Source of the DNA: Desulfuromonadaceae bacterium
GTDB lineage: Bacteria > Desulfobacterota > Desulfuromonadia > Geobacterales > Pseudopelobacteraceae
Direction: 5' to 3'
NCBI GenBank assembly: GCA_028712075.1
Contig: JAQTQX010000002.1
Span: 124,001 to 188,000 of the forward strand
DNA: 64,000 nt
In this document: positions 8,701 to 16,823 of the stretch, in pieces
How the letters are laid out: each line of letters starts with the position of its first letter
Numbering within the stretch: position 1 is the stretch's first letter
Notes under the pieces: generated by a model
What the model saw: only the letters and a program-made list of their open reading frames with translations
The model's database searches: none
Told to the model about the DNA's origin: nothing
Position numbers and translations under genes: made by a program

Positions 8701-8742
8701 ATGAGTGTATAGTCATATGCTCTTGGCTGAATATGCTGTCAA
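8701..8742 (-). promoter_or_regulatory. Candidate promoter and operator of the arsR-permease operon
   Basis: Reading the minus strand upstream of arsR, a TTGACA -35 box (8742-8737) is followed after 17 nt by CATATG (8719-8714) as a possible -10. An interrupted palindrome, ATGA-N8-TCAT (8701-8716), overlaps the -10 and the likely transcription start, as expected for an ArsR operator. Both are motif readings only. Confidence 0.45.
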
Positions 8743-8826
8743 ACGTTTTTTTTGAAATGCGGGCGGATATAGTCGAGTAATGAGGATGCTAAAGAATGGA
8801 GTTATGCTGCAGGCAGTAAAGCGGGT

Positions 8827-9636
8827 TCAGCTCGAAAAGCGGGGTGGAGTACTGAAGCGGGTACAGATGACATTGATGAAATATTCAAGTTGCGATTGCG
8901 GCGATTTTTTGCAGCCGTCATTTACAACGAGGGTGCGATTCCGGTGATGCTGGAAACCGTCAATCCTGTGTTCGCACAGCTGACCGGATTCAATCTGACC
9001 TTGCACAAGTTCATGTGATAAAAACGCCACTCCCTGGCCCTTTTGTGTTGCCTGAACTATCATGTGAAGATCATCAACTACGACAAAATTCCTGAAATCA
9101 GATAATCCCTTTCCGATTGCACGCAGGTTCCCTTCCAGCAGCGTTCTTGAACAGCACCCTTCCTTGCGTGTAAACATGGTTTGTGCAAACAGGGTGCCAG
9201 GGTCGGTTTTTCCGTCAGGCAAGCCAATAACAGGAGAGCTGACAAAAATCATATCATCCCCAGGCAGAGCAACCGTTGATAATTCCGAAAGATCGAAACA
9301 TTCACAATGCTCAAGGACAGCCAGATCATACAAGCCATTTCGTAAGGCTGTAACGATTTTATTGGGGGAATCGAACATGAAGGAGAGATCAGCCAGATCG
9401 TTAAACTTCATCATAAATTCATGCATAATCGTCGGCAGGTGAACAATTCCAAAGGTGGGGGTGCAAATAAACGCTATCCTTTTCTTCTCATGAATTGACT
9501 TAAGTCCGGTGAGCAATTCACGCTCGATCGTCAGCATCTGCTCAGCTTTTTCATACACCAGATTGCCAGCTTCAGTCAGCGTTAACATCTGAGGACTGGA
9601 AGTTTGCTCACCTTCTCGGCATAAACAATCAGAAGA
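8827..9636 (-). pseudogene. LysR-type regulator missing its DNA-binding domain
   Basis: The frame from 9636 to 8827 encodes the C-terminal effector-binding part of a LysR-type regulator. It starts at the hinge of the helix-turn-helix domain (TSSPQMLTLTEAGNLVYEKA) and continues through a normal periplasmic-binding-like region. The first 60 or so residues, which carry the helix-turn-helix, are absent: an in-frame stop lies at 9637-9639. The first ATG is at 9588, inside the family's LTEAG block. The DNA just upstream encodes a porin fragment on the other strand, so the gene appears cut by a rearrangement. It is unlikely to regulate anything as it stands. Confidence 0.7.
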
Positions 9637-9818
9637 TCAAGCAGTTTGGCGCCGGCATAAATTACTATATTAGTGGAAGCCAGCGGGTTCGTCTCACTGC
9701 AGAGTTTTTGAAAACCAGCTTTGACCAGACAGCAACGCTACCTGTCGCCGGCACCGCCGGTGCAACGAACATCGATGATTTTATGACATTCCGCTCAATG
9801 CTTCAGATCGTATTATAG
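9582..9818 (+). pseudogene. Remnant of an outer-membrane porin (C-terminal strands)
   Basis: An open plus-strand frame ending at the TAG at 9816-9818 has no start codon or signal peptide. It reads like the last beta-strands of a phosphate-selective-porin-type barrel (FGAGINYYISGSQRVRLTAE, later DDFMTFRSMLQIVL). Alternating hydrophobic residues and a hydrophobic final strand fit an outer-membrane barrel end. The left part overlaps the broken LysR frame on the other strand, so the exact breakpoint lies between about 9590 and 9640. Family assignment is by eye and only moderately certain. Confidence 0.5.
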
Positions 9819-9875
9819 TTGTCACTAAAGCTGCGTATGTTTTGTGCCAGGATAGATGATAAGGAGAACGTTCAC

Positions 9876-10190
9876 ATGAACCGGATGGTTGTTTTTGTCG
9901 CATTAACCATGGTGCTACTTGCCCATAGCATCTGTCAGGCTGATTCTCTGGTAATCACCTATCGTTCCGGCAAGACCCAGACGGTCGTCCTTGACGAACC
10001 GAGCCAGGGAGTCAGTTCCTGGCAGTTTGTTGGTGAATCGACTGCTCCTCAACAGCCGCCGCAGATGAAGGAAACGGTAAATTTACCAGCACCGGAACAG
10101 ATAAAAGATGACAAACGGCTCACCGAAAAGCCGCCCGAAAGCAAGTCAGGCGTCCGTATAAAATGGAACGCAAAACCACTCTCAGACTAA
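9876..10190 (+). CDS. Small exported protein of unknown function
   Basis: A 104-residue protein beginning with a signal peptide (MNRMVVFVALTMVLLAHSI, cleavage near CQADS). The mature part is short, with an ITYRSGKTQTVVLDEPSQ segment, then a proline- and lysine-rich low-complexity tail. It is not recognised as a member of a named family. The start at 9876 is chosen because AAGGAG lies upstream and the signal peptide begins there. It lies 26 nt before the next small exported protein gene, so the two are probably cotranscribed. Confidence 0.65.
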   Translation: MNRMVVFVALTMVLLAHSICQADSLVITYRSGKTQTVVLDEPSQGVSSWQFVGESTAPQQPPQMKETVNLPAPEQIKDDKRLTEKPPESKSGVRIKWNAKPLSD

Positions 10191-10216
10191 CATCATCATA
10201 AAAGGAGAATACCAGC

Positions 10217-10498
10217 ATGAAGAAAAGTGCACTTGTATTGGCTTTATCCTTGTTTGCAGCAACCGCTGCCTTCGCCGCCGAAGGGAAAGTAACGTCCGTC
10301 AGTGACGGTAAGGTGACGGTTGAAATGTCTGATGTCGCCAAACTGAAAAAAGGAGCCTCTGTCAAGATTAACGGTAAGGCGGGAAAAATCACGTCAATGG
10401 AAGGCAAAACCGTCATAGTCAAATCAAATATAGCATCAGAGCTGAAGGCCGGTGATTCAGTGAAAGTTGACAAGGCAAGTGATATGCAGGGGTGCTGA
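10217..10498 (+). CDS. Small periplasmic protein with SH3-like repeat pattern
   Basis: Protein of 93 residues with a clear signal peptide (MKKSALVLALSLFAATAAFA). The mature 72 residues contain short beta-type repeats: GKVTSVSDGKVTVEMS, then KKGASVKINGKAGKITS, then GKTVIVKS and KAGDSVKV, resembling a small beta-barrel. It ends in a single cysteine (MQGC). No function is assigned. An AAAGGAGAATACC ribosome-binding site precedes the ATG. A strong terminator follows 23 nt after the stop, ending the two-gene unit. Confidence 0.7.
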   Translation: MKKSALVLALSLFAATAAFAAEGKVTSVSDGKVTVEMSDVAKLKKGASVKINGKAGKITSMEGKTVIVKSNIASELKAGDSVKVDKASDMQGC

Positions 10499-10521
10499 TT
10501 TTTCGATTAAACAGTCCTCTG

Positions 10522-10560
10522 AAAAGCGCCTCCGTCCTCCCACGGAGGCGCTTTTTATTT
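10522..10560 (+). terminator. Rho-independent terminator after the small exported proteins
   Basis: The arms AAAAGCGCCTCCGT and ACGGAGGCGCTTTT form a perfect 14-bp hairpin around a 6-nt loop, followed by a T-rich run. It ends the plus-strand unit 9876-10498. Confidence 0.92.
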
Positions 10561-10726
10561 CACCCCGTTATTCCGATAAACAAGTTCCTAAATAAATTGT
10601 TCCGTACACTATTCCCTCATTATGGCCTCTGCAGCCGAACTGAAAGAAAATCTGAATATAGTTTAAAGGTAGAGCCCGCCTGGTGTCGCACTCTCTCCTC
10701 GCGTCACTCCCCAACTGGAATTAAGG

Positions 10727-10755
10727 TTGACATTCCATTGTCGGCACCCCATAAT
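10727..10755 (+). promoter_or_regulatory. Sigma-70-type promoter of the toxin-antitoxin pair
   Basis: TTGACA at 10727-10732 and CATAAT at 10750-10755 are separated by 17 nt, close to the vegetative consensus. The predicted transcript start would be about 28 nt before the antitoxin ATG at 10790. Confidence 0.7.
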
Positions 10756-10789
10756 TGTCTTACATAAATCTTACCTAAAAGGAGTTGCC

Positions 10790-11041
10790 ATGGAATCAGT
10801 CGCCCTCTCCAGCAAGGGACAGTTTGTACTCCCTAAAGCCATTCGCACCCGACATCACTGGCAGGCAGGTACTCGCCTGGTTGTTATTGATCGCGGTGAC
10901 GAAGTTGTTATAAAAACAGCTGAGCCGTTTACGCCCACCAGTATTGAATCAATCGACACGCCTTCTGTCTATAAAGACAAGCGGCTCTCAATAGCCGATA
11001 TGGATCGAGCTATCGCCGCCGAAGCGGGTACAAAGAAATGA
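10790..11041 (+). CDS. AbrB/MazE-fold antitoxin (VapB type)
   Basis: An 83-residue protein whose first 45 residues are an AbrB/SpoVT-like swapped-hairpin DNA-binding domain (SSKGQFVLPKAIRTRHHW, then GTRLVVIDRGDEVVIKT). The C-terminal part would wrap around and inhibit the toxin. Such antitoxins also repress their own promoter. The start at 10790 is fixed by AAAAGGAGTTGCC directly upstream. Its stop overlaps the start of the PIN-domain toxin gene by 4 nt (ATGA), the usual arrangement of a vapBC operon. Confidence 0.88.
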   Translation: MESVALSSKGQFVLPKAIRTRHHWQAGTRLVVIDRGDEVVIKTAEPFTPTSIESIDTPSVYKDKRLSIADMDRAIAAEAGTKK

Positions 11042-11436
11042 TTGCTGTCGATACCAACATTCTCGTGCGCTACGCTGTCAAAGATGATCTCAGGCAGGCG
11101 GCAACTGCCACGGAATTTTTGAAGAGCAATACGTGTTTCCTTCTCAAAACGGTCATTCTTGAGTTGGCTTGGGTACTCTCCTCGCAGGCAGGCTATAACT
11201 TAACTCGCAGCGTCGTTACAGAACGACTGCGTCATATCTGCGGATTACCGACCATCACCGTTGAAGATGCCTTTGCAGTCTCTCTGGCGATCATCTGGTA
11301 CGAGCAGGGTATGGATTTTGCGGATGCAGTGCATCTTGCTTCCAGTTCTTCCTGTTCCGGCTTTGCCACCATGGATCGGAGAATGTCTGCCAAAGCTGCC
11401 AAGGTTGCGGCAGAGTACAAGGTCATGACAATTTGA
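11038..11436 (+). CDS. vapC: PIN-domain ribonuclease toxin (VapC type)
   Basis: A 132-residue PIN-domain protein, the toxin of a type II toxin-antitoxin pair that cleaves RNA (tRNA or rRNA in studied VapCs). The acidic metal-binding residues are all visible: Asp5 in AVDTNILVR, Glu42 in VILELAWVL, an Asp in DFADAVHLAS and a further Asp in TMDRRM. Length is normal for VapC. It is translationally coupled to the antitoxin. The pair sits near the hgcAB/arsenic genes but has no evident functional link to them. Confidence 0.9.
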   Translation: MIAVDTNILVRYAVKDDLRQAATATEFLKSNTCFLLKTVILELAWVLSSQAGYNLTRSVVTERLRHICGLPTITVEDAFAVSLAIIWYEQGMDFADAVHLASSSSCSGFATMDRRMSAKAAKVAAEYKVMTI

Positions 11437-11545
11437 CGGGTTGTCGTGTTTGCAGGTTGCCACACCTTGAAACGCGACATCTTAGGCTGGCAGACAAAGT
11501 ATTAAAACCGTGCGTACCCGTCTCACGTGTCACAGCCCGATCCAA

Positions 11546-11836
11546 CTAGCAGCAGCTGCCGCCTTTCATGCCGCGAACATTATGTTCCTGCAGCCACGCG
11601 TTTATCATGCCTGAGGCGCAGCCTACTCCGGCATCGACGGTTATTACGCTGACCGGGCAGTTCTTTGCACAGGCACCGCACTCCATACAGGCATCACGGT
11701 CATCTATCCGGGCTTTTTTTCCCTCAAGTGCAAATACCTGATGAGGACAGACCTCAAGGCATCCGCCGCATCCGATGCACGCTGACTGGTCAAGTTTCAG
11801 TGTTGCCACGTTTTTCAGATAACGTAATCCGGTCAT
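11546..11836 (-). CDS. hgcB: Mercury-methylation ferredoxin HgcB
   Basis: A 96-residue 2[4Fe-4S] ferredoxin that supplies electrons to the corrinoid protein HgcA for mercury methylation. It has two cluster motifs, C20-I-G-C-G-G-C-L-E-V-C30 and the HgcB-typical C50-M-E-C-G-A-C-A-K-N-C60. It also has an extra conserved cysteine (Cys73) and the C-terminal Cys95-Cys96 pair thought to handle Hg(II). These extra cysteines separate HgcB from ordinary ferredoxins. The ATG at 11836 has GTAGGAGG upstream (a GTG precedes it by one codon). It begins 12 nt after hgcA ends. Confidence 0.96.
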   Translation of the reverse strand: MTGLRYLKNVATLKLDQSACIGCGGCLEVCPHQVFALEGKKARIDDRDACMECGACAKNCPVSVITVDAGVGCASGMINAWLQEHNVRGMKGGSCC

Positions 11837-11848
11837 CACAATATCCTC

Positions 11849-13009
11849 CTACAAAAATCTTCCCATGATCAGTAGCATAATCCCGATTATGACGGCACTT
11901 CCCATGATCGGAATACCCACGCGCATCTCTTTCTTAACGCCGGACCGCGAAGTAAATGTGGTACAGCCGGTAAAATTGAGGGCATGAAAGGCACATAGCG
12001 CAGGGAGAGCAAGAAATGATGCCGCAGTTGTGGGCAAGCTCCAGCTGCTGCCATGTGCACAATAATAAAGAAGGGTGCACCACCCGACACCAGCCAGTGC
12101 CCCTTTTACGGCAAAGCTGCGTCCGGGAATCCAGGGGAGTAGTAGTGGTACGAGAACAATGCCGGTCAGTACGGCGCCCAGATACGCCAGAACCATCATC
12201 AGAGCCGCCGTATATCCGTCTGCCAACAGTGCTGCCAAAAAGACGGCTGTGCTGATAAGGGCGATCGACTTCACCGCCAGCATAATTTCGACGGGCAGTA
12301 ATACCAACCTCTCGTACGTCGTAAAGCTAACTTTCCGCATATCCGTCGTAGTGATCATACCGTTATCAATAAATCGCGGCAGGTCATCTGCCCTGATAGC
12401 GGCATAACAAACCGAAAAGCCGGTGCGCTTTGCCACTTCGTGAGCACTTATCCCGGGCGCTCCGAGGATGGGTAAGAGCAGTTGCCGGTGGTTGACTACC
12501 GTGTGAAGCTCTGTCTTGGCTATTCTTCTGACCAATTCGTTTGTTCCGAATGTCCCCTTACCAGCGGCACACCAGACATTGACCCCGAATGTTTCCAGTA
12601 CAAGCAGCCAGACATTTCTCCCGGATAATGCACTGCGTACCGTGTCATAACTCATTTTGTAATTGGCCGTGACGCATACCGGTGCATCAAGGCCCGGAGC
12701 ACCGATAGCATACAAACCTGGTGGTACGATATGGCGCATTCTGTTGAATCCCCAACGAGCCATGCATGCGCCGAAATGGTCGGCAATAGTTAGTGATGCA
12801 GATATGTGCGGTACTTTTCCCGTCGAAAAATCCATCCACGAGATGAAACCGGGGACTTTATCAGTGATCTCACCACCGGTTGCCACCATACGAGGACCGC
12901 AGCATGGCGCAGTGTCAACCTCATTGCTAACACAACAGCACCTTTCCGGGGGGTCGCTGTGAGGCTTCTTCAGTGATCGCTTGATTTTTTTGATCTGCGT
13001 GATTTTCAT
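11849..13009 (-). CDS. hgcA: Mercury-methylating corrinoid protein HgcA
   Basis: HgcA transfers a methyl group from its cobalamin cofactor to Hg(II), giving methylmercury. The diagnostic cap-helix motif [12 protein letters not shown] is present (residues 144-155), with Cys147 as the predicted lower-axial cobalt ligand. The soluble corrinoid domain spans about residues 50-225. It is followed by about five membrane helices from residue 234 to the end. An N-terminal extension rich in cysteines ([15 protein letters not shown]) is notable. The start overlaps the acr3 stop by 4 nt (13006-13009) and has no clear ribosome-binding site, so translation probably depends on acr3 translation. hgcB follows immediately. 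Confidence 0.97.
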   Translation of the reverse strand: MKITQIKKIKRSLKKPHSDPPERCCCVSNEVDTAPCCGPRMVATGGEITDKVPGFISWMDFSTGKVPHISASLTIADHFGACMARWGFNRMRHIVPPGLYAIGAPGLDAPVCVTANYKMSYDTVRSALSGRNVWLLVLETFGVNVWCAAGKGTFGTNELVRRIAKTELHTVVNHRQLLLPILGAPGISAHEVAKRTGFSVCYAAIRADDLPRFIDNGMITTTDMRKVSFTTYERLVLLPVEIMLAVKSIALISTAVFLAALLADGYTAALMMVLAYLGAVLTGIVLVPLLLPWIPGRSFAVKGALAGVGWCTLLYYCAHGSSWSLPTTAASFLALPALCAFHALNFTGCTTFTSRSGVKKEMRVGIPIMGSAVIIGIMLLIMGRFL

Positions 13010-14049
13010 TGAAAGTAAGTACGCTTAAACCAGAACGCAACGTGCACCAATCCGATCATGACCGGAACTTCGACAAGTGGCCCGATAACAGCGGCAAAGG
13101 CGGCGCCGGAGTTAAGACCGAACACCGCAATCGCTACGGCAATGGCAAGCTCGAAGTTGTTGCTGGCGGCAGTAAAAGCGAGTGTTGTTGTTTTGCTGTA
13201 GTCGGCCCCCATTTTCTTACCCATCCAGAACGAGACCACGAACATGACGATGAAGTAGATGGAAAGCGGGATGGCAATACGCACAACATCGAGAGGAAGT
13301 TGGACAATCAGGCTCCCCTTCAGGCTGAACATGACCACGATGGTGAACAGTAGCGCGATCAAAGTGAGCGGACTGATCTTCGGCACAAACTCCCGGTGAT
13401 ACTTTTCCTTGCCCATTACCTTTACGCCGATCAATCGAGTCAAGGCCCCGGCAATGCAGGGAATGCCAAGATAGATGAAAACGCTTTCGGCAATCTGTCC
13501 AATGCTGATGTTTACTTCCATTCCTTTCAGACCGACCATTGGCGGCAGTATGGTGATAAAGAACCAGGCATAGACGCTGTAGAACAGTACCTGGAAAATA
13601 CTGTTGAAGGCCACCAGTCCGGCAGCATACTCAGTGTTCCCTTTCGCCAGCTCATTCCAGACGATGACCATGGCAATGCAGCGCGCCAGGCCGATCATGA
13701 TCAAACCGACCAGATATTCCGGTTTGTCCGGCAGCAGCAGTGCCGCCAGTACAAACATCAGAACCGGTCCAATCAACCAGTTCTGCACCAGCGATATCCC
13801 CAGAATCTTCTTGTTCTGAAAGACCTCGGGCATATCCTCGTACTTCACTTTGGCGAAGGGTGGGTACATCATCAAAATCAGGCCGACCGCGATGGGGATA
13901 TTGGTGGTGCCGACTTGAAAGGAGTTGATAAAACCTTCCGTACCGGGAACAAAGTAGCCCAGTCCGACCCCCAGCGCCATGGCGGCGAAAATCCAGAGGG
14001 TCAGCCAGCGGTCGAGGAAGGAAAGCTTGCGGGAAAGATGTTCACTCAT
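13006..14049 (-). CDS. acr3: Arsenite efflux transporter Acr3
   Basis: Ten-helix inner-membrane transporter of the ACR3 family that exports As(III) driven by the proton gradient. The 347-residue protein has the family signatures [13 protein letters not shown], the [23 protein letters not shown] segment with the essential cysteine and arginine of helix 4, and [16 protein letters not shown] in helix 9. The ATG is preceded by GGAGGTACACA. It overlaps arsC upstream and hgcA downstream by ATGA, giving a fully coupled arsC-acr3-hgcA unit. Confidence 0.96.
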   Translation of the reverse strand: MSEHLSRKLSFLDRWLTLWIFAAMALGVGLGYFVPGTEGFINSFQVGTTNIPIAVGLILMMYPPFAKVKYEDMPEVFQNKKILGISLVQNWLIGPVLMFVLAALLLPDKPEYLVGLIMIGLARCIAMVIVWNELAKGNTEYAAGLVAFNSIFQVLFYSVYAWFFITILPPMVGLKGMEVNISIGQIAESVFIYLGIPCIAGALTRLIGVKVMGKEKYHREFVPKISPLTLIALLFTIVVMFSLKGSLIVQLPLDVVRIAIPLSIYFIVMFVVSFWMGKKMGADYSKTTTLAFTAASNNFELAIAVAIAVFGLNSGAAFAAVIGPLVEVPVMIGLVHVAFWFKRTYFQ

Positions 14050-14462
14050 TGTGTACCTCCAAAATAGTCAATGATCCAATTTTTGATCTCGTCTCGCACC
14101 CGACGAAATTCTGGCAGGATTTCTTCTTCACTTCCTTTAAGTCGTGACGGGTCCTCAAAGCCACGGTGGACGCGCTCTACTCCTCCGAAAAAGAGCGGAC
14201 ATTTTTCATTGGCGTCACCGCACAGGGTAACCACATGATCAAAGGCTTGCCCGGCGAATTCTTCCATCGTCTTGGAACTCAGGTGTGAAGTGTCGATGCC
14301 CAGTTCAGCCAGTACCTGAGCAGCCAGCGGGTTGACCCGTGTAGCCTCGGTACCGGCGGAGAAGGCTTGGCAGCGGTTACCCAGAAAGTGATTGGCCAAT
14401 GCTTCGGCCATCTGGGAGCGGCAGGAATTGTGCGTACAGAGGAAAAGGATTTGTTTTTTCAT
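14046..14462 (-). CDS. arsC: Arsenate reductase, low-molecular-weight phosphatase type
   Basis: Cytoplasmic arsenate reductase of the thioredoxin-coupled ArsC class, built on the low-molecular-weight tyrosine phosphatase fold. The P-loop [15 protein letters not shown] (C-x5-C-R form) holds the nucleophilic cysteine. A second redox cysteine lies in [16 protein letters not shown], and the motif GFEDPS contains the catalytic aspartate. From the ATG at 14462 it is 138 residues, normal for the family. A promoter places this ATG almost at the transcript start, while the in-frame ATG at 14471 would overlap the -10 box. It heads the arsC-acr3-hgcA-hgcB operon. Confidence 0.95.
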   Translation of the reverse strand: MKKQILFLCTHNSCRSQMAEALANHFLGNRCQAFSAGTEATRVNPLAAQVLAELGIDTSHLSSKTMEEFAGQAFDHVVTLCGDANEKCPLFFGGVERVHRGFEDPSRLKGSEEEILPEFRRVRDEIKNWIIDYFGGTQ

Positions 14463-14469
14463 AGCGGGC

Positions 14470-14498
14470 ATTAAATCCGCTTTGACGGATATAGTCAA
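14470..14498 (-). promoter_or_regulatory. Promoter and dyad of the arsC-acr3-hgcAB operon
   Basis: On the minus strand, TTGACT (14498-14493) and TTTAAT (14475-14470) are spaced by 17 nt, giving a good sigma-70 promoter. The dyad TTGAC-N7-GTCAA (14482-14498) covers the -35 box and spacer, a position suited to a repressor such as ArsR. Only 7 nt separate the -10 box from the arsC ATG, implying a leaderless or nearly leaderless mRNA. Confidence 0.6.
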
Positions 14499-14649
14499 GA
14501 TGATTTTCAACAGAAAAAAATCAGAGTAGGAGGTGCTTTTATCACTGTGGAAGGTTGGTTGTGCCGTGCAGTCTGAAGCTGCCCCAGGAAGATTTCCTGC
14601 ATGCTGTCTGAGAATAGTTAATGCGCAGCTATTGCCAACCTAGCCTCGT

Positions 14650-14844
14650 CTAGCGTTTACAGGCACCACCGCAATCACAAGCTGGCGGCTTCGCACCGCC
14701 TGAAGAAAACGTCGATAACTCTTTTTTTACTTCGGCTGATCCACAAGAAGGACATTCAACTGATTCTGATTCTACATCAGCACTCTTCAGCAGTTTTTCG
14801 AAACGGTTGCCACATTTCATGCAAGAGTATTCATAAATCGGCAT
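14650..14844 (-). CDS. FmdB-family zinc-ribbon protein
   Basis: A 64-residue protein with the FmdB-type zinc ribbon: [19 protein letters not shown] at the start and [18 protein letters not shown] after it, giving a CxxC ... CxxC zinc site. The glycine-rich tail adds a cysteine cluster (CDCGGACK). FmdB proteins are small putative regulators of unclear function. The start at 14844 has GGAGGTGGGGGT upstream. It lies in the intergenic area between the divergent arsenic and lipoyl operons. Confidence 0.85.
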   Translation of the reverse strand: MPIYEYSCMKCGNRFEKLLKSADVESESVECPSCGSAEVKKELSTFSSGGAKPPACDCGGACKR

Positions 14845-14966
14845 ACCCCCACCTCCACAATTGATGCTCAAGTTTTTTCACGTTCTCTTTTTCCACATAT
14901 CTACAGTGTATCAGGCGATGAAAGTTTTTCAATCGACTTGAGCCAATTCGAGAAAAATATGTGCAT

Positions 14967-14994
14967 TTGACAAATGACCAAGTTGCGATACACT
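14967..14994 (+). promoter_or_regulatory. Promoter of the lipoyl/OsmC operon
   Basis: TTGACA at 14967-14972 and TACACT at 14989-14994 are spaced by 16 nt. Transcription would start near 15001 and give a 5' leader of about 90 nt before the GcvH-like gene at 15092. The remaining leader shows no obvious riboswitch. Confidence 0.55.
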
Positions 14995-15091
14995 TAGATT
15001 TTAATGCATCCGCTAACGCGAATATAACGTAAATTAACAGGCTAATACAGGGTTTAGAATTATAACTTGTGAACAATGGAGGATCAAACCA

Positions 15092-15541
15092 ATGAGCGAA
15101 TTTCTGGAAACAACCCATGACAAATTCCTTTTCAAGGTAAAAACAGGGATTCTGTACAGCAAAGACGATTTCTGGGTTGAGATACAAGGAGACCAGGCGG
15201 TTATCGGCCTCAGCGATTTCCTTCAAAAAGTCCGGGGAGATGTGGCTTTTCTGGAAACGGCAGAAGTAAATACTGTAATCCGGCAAGGAGAAGAAGCCGG
15301 GAAGATCGAAACCATCAAGGCCACCTTTGGCATCATTTCACCAGTGTCCGGAACAATCGTGGCCATCAACCCTGAGATGGAGTCAAGCCCCTATCTAATA
15401 AACCAGGAACCGTACGGCGCCGGATGGATCTACCGCATACAGTTGACCGATTGGACCGGCGACCAGACCTCTCTTCTTCAGCCCGAACCCTATTTTGAAC
15501 TGATGAAGGAAAAAATCATTCAGGAGACGGAGAAAAAATGA
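15092..15541 (+). CDS. GcvH-like lipoyl carrier protein
   Basis: A 149-residue protein of the glycine-cleavage H-protein family. The lipoyl-lysine region reads GKIETIKATFGIISPVSGTI, so Lys76 is the predicted lipoylation site. The flanking fold elements (FWVEIQGDQAVIGLSDFLQ, LEPYGAGWIY-like end) agree with H proteins. No other glycine cleavage gene (gcvP, gcvT) is nearby. Instead it opens an operon with its own lipoyl synthase, lipoate ligase and dihydrolipoamide dehydrogenase. It therefore probably serves as a dedicated dithiol carrier rather than in glycine cleavage. An ATGGAGGATC ribosome-binding site precedes it, and the next gene overlaps by ATGA. Confidence 0.88.
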   Translation: MSEFLETTHDKFLFKVKTGILYSKDDFWVEIQGDQAVIGLSDFLQKVRGDVAFLETAEVNTVIRQGEEAGKIETIKATFGIISPVSGTIVAINPEMESSPYLINQEPYGAGWIYRIQLTDWTGDQTSLLQPEPYFELMKEKIIQETEKK

Positions 15542-15954
15542 AAATGCCAACCGATAAAGTAGTGGTGATTCCGTGCAGCGGGATTGGCAAGGTGTATGGC
15601 GCCCTGTCCAGGGAGATAGCCTACGAACTGGCGGAACGGGTACGTCCTGACACGGTTCTGCTCACCTGCCTGCCGCTCCTCATGATTGCTGATGAACAGG
15701 CAACGCAACTGGTGACGGAGAACCCGGTCATCACCATCGATGGCTGCCCGCTCGGCTGTGCCCACAAGTGTGTCGAGTCACGCGGGGTTGAGGTTGCAAA
15801 AACGTTTCAGTCCATCAGTTTTTACGTCGCCCACAAAGACCACAAGCCGGAAGGGGTCGCCGAACTGGATGAAACGGGCCGGAAGCTTGCTGCTATTGCC
15901 GCCGATGAATTGGCTCCGGTCGTGGATGAACTGGCGGGAGGGAGGGTGAAATGA
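15538..15954 (+). CDS. DGC-domain putative zinc-binding protein, first copy
   Basis: A 138-residue protein of the DGC-domain family (pfam08859 type), named for its Asp-Gly-Cys motif. Four conserved cysteine positions are visible: IPCSGIG, LLTCLPLL, IDGCPLGCAHKC. These are thought to bind zinc, but no enzymatic role is established for the family. It overlaps the lipoyl carrier gene upstream and the second DGC gene downstream, each by ATGA, so the three products are made in a fixed ratio. Inferred role: a thiol or metal-binding partner of the lipoyl carrier. Confidence 0.85.
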   Translation: MKMPTDKVVVIPCSGIGKVYGALSREIAYELAERVRPDTVLLTCLPLLMIADEQATQLVTENPVITIDGCPLGCAHKCVESRGVEVAKTFQSISFYVAHKDHKPEGVAELDETGRKLAAIAADELAPVVDELAGGRVK

Positions 15955-16364
15955 GTGAACATGAAGTGGCAAGAGTTAAAGTAGGGATTGTTTCGTGCAG
16001 CGGTGAGGAAATCCCCGAAGGAACAATCTCACGCCTGGCTTGCAGGAAGGTCCTGGATGAGCTCAGGCCCGGAAGAACTGTCACTATCTGTCTGCCGCTT
16101 TTCATTGCGGCAGGTCAGGAGGAGCGCGCATTTACCGCCAAATTCCCCACCATCACCGTGGACGGCTGTGCTAAACGCTGTGCCCAACGGAGCACGGAAG
16201 CACTCTCAGGGAAACCGGCTGCGTCACTCGTCATTTCGGAAATTCTGTGTGCAGAGCAGTGTAATCCTCCGGTTAACCGGCGCAACCTGACAAAGCATGA
16301 AAGAATGATAGTTGACGTGATTGCGGAAAAGATTGCTCAAACGGTGGATGAAGTACTGAGCTGA
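15951..16364 (+). CDS. DGC-domain putative zinc-binding protein, second copy
   Basis: A 137-residue paralogue of the preceding protein: VSCSGEEIPEG, TICLPLFIAAG and VDGCAKRCAQ occupy the same positions as the cysteine motifs of copy one. It has an additional ILCAEQCNPPVN segment near residue 105. The central YG-ALSRE stretch of copy one is replaced by GTISRLACRKV. The two copies are divergent enough to have separate jobs, perhaps as a heterodimer. It is coupled to copy one by ATGA. Function unknown. Confidence 0.85.
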   Translation: MSEHEVARVKVGIVSCSGEEIPEGTISRLACRKVLDELRPGRTVTICLPLFIAAGQEERAFTAKFPTITVDGCAKRCAQRSTEALSGKPAASLVISEILCAEQCNPPVNRRNLTKHERMIVDVIAEKIAQTVDEVLS

Positions 16365-16392
16365 CAGATTGACAGAGTTGAGGGGGCAGATG

Positions 16393-16815
16393 ATGGCACT
16401 CTACACGAATAACGTTGAATGGCGCGGTGAATATTGCGGCAATACCTGGTGTCAGAATGGCACAGAGATGCTGTTCTCCGCGCCGCCGGATCTTCATGGA
16501 CAGAACGATGTCATGACACCGGAAGACGCATTCGTGATGGCAGGCAACACCTGCTATCACATGATGGTTCTCTGGGCCATGGAGCGGTTCAAGGTTGATT
16601 TGATTTCCTATCAGTGCGAAGCCGTTGGCGAAGTGGAAGAATTTATCGACAAGACCTCCTGGTTCAAGACGCTTACGCTCAATCCGCACCTTGTGGTTCG
16701 GGGAGGCTCTGCCGAGGTAGTCAAGCGGGCGCTGGATCTAGCCTTTAAATATTCGACCATCTGCCAGTCGTTAAAGAGTGAAGTCGTAGTCAATCCGACC
16801 ATCACGGTTCAGTGA
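16393..16815 (+). CDS. OsmC/Ohr-superfamily thiol peroxidase candidate
   Basis: A 140-residue protein with the OsmC-family layout. A beta-strand start is followed by TPEDAFVMAGNTCYHMMVLWA, carrying the first redox cysteine (Cys54). The C-terminal helix RALDLAFKYSTICQSLKS holds the second cysteine (Cys124). OsmC and Ohr proteins reduce hydroperoxides with this cysteine pair and, for Ohr, are known to take electrons from lipoylated proteins through dihydrolipoamide dehydrogenase. Both are encoded beside it. Extra cysteines at 15, 20 and 75 are unusual. The start at 16393 fits the GAGGGGG ribosome-binding site best; 16390 is possible. Family assignment is by motif only. Confidence 0.78.
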   Translation: MALYTNNVEWRGEYCGNTWCQNGTEMLFSAPPDLHGQNDVMTPEDAFVMAGNTCYHMMVLWAMERFKVDLISYQCEAVGEVEEFIDKTSWFKTLTLNPHLVVRGGSAEVVKRALDLAFKYSTICQSLKSEVVVNPTITVQ

Positions 16816-16823
16816 GGAAAACC

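Noticed and set aside
10492-10767. Open frame of 91 codons after the small exported proteins
   Set aside because: It runs through the perfect terminator hairpin at 10522-10560 and the promoter at 10727-10755, so it is not a gene.
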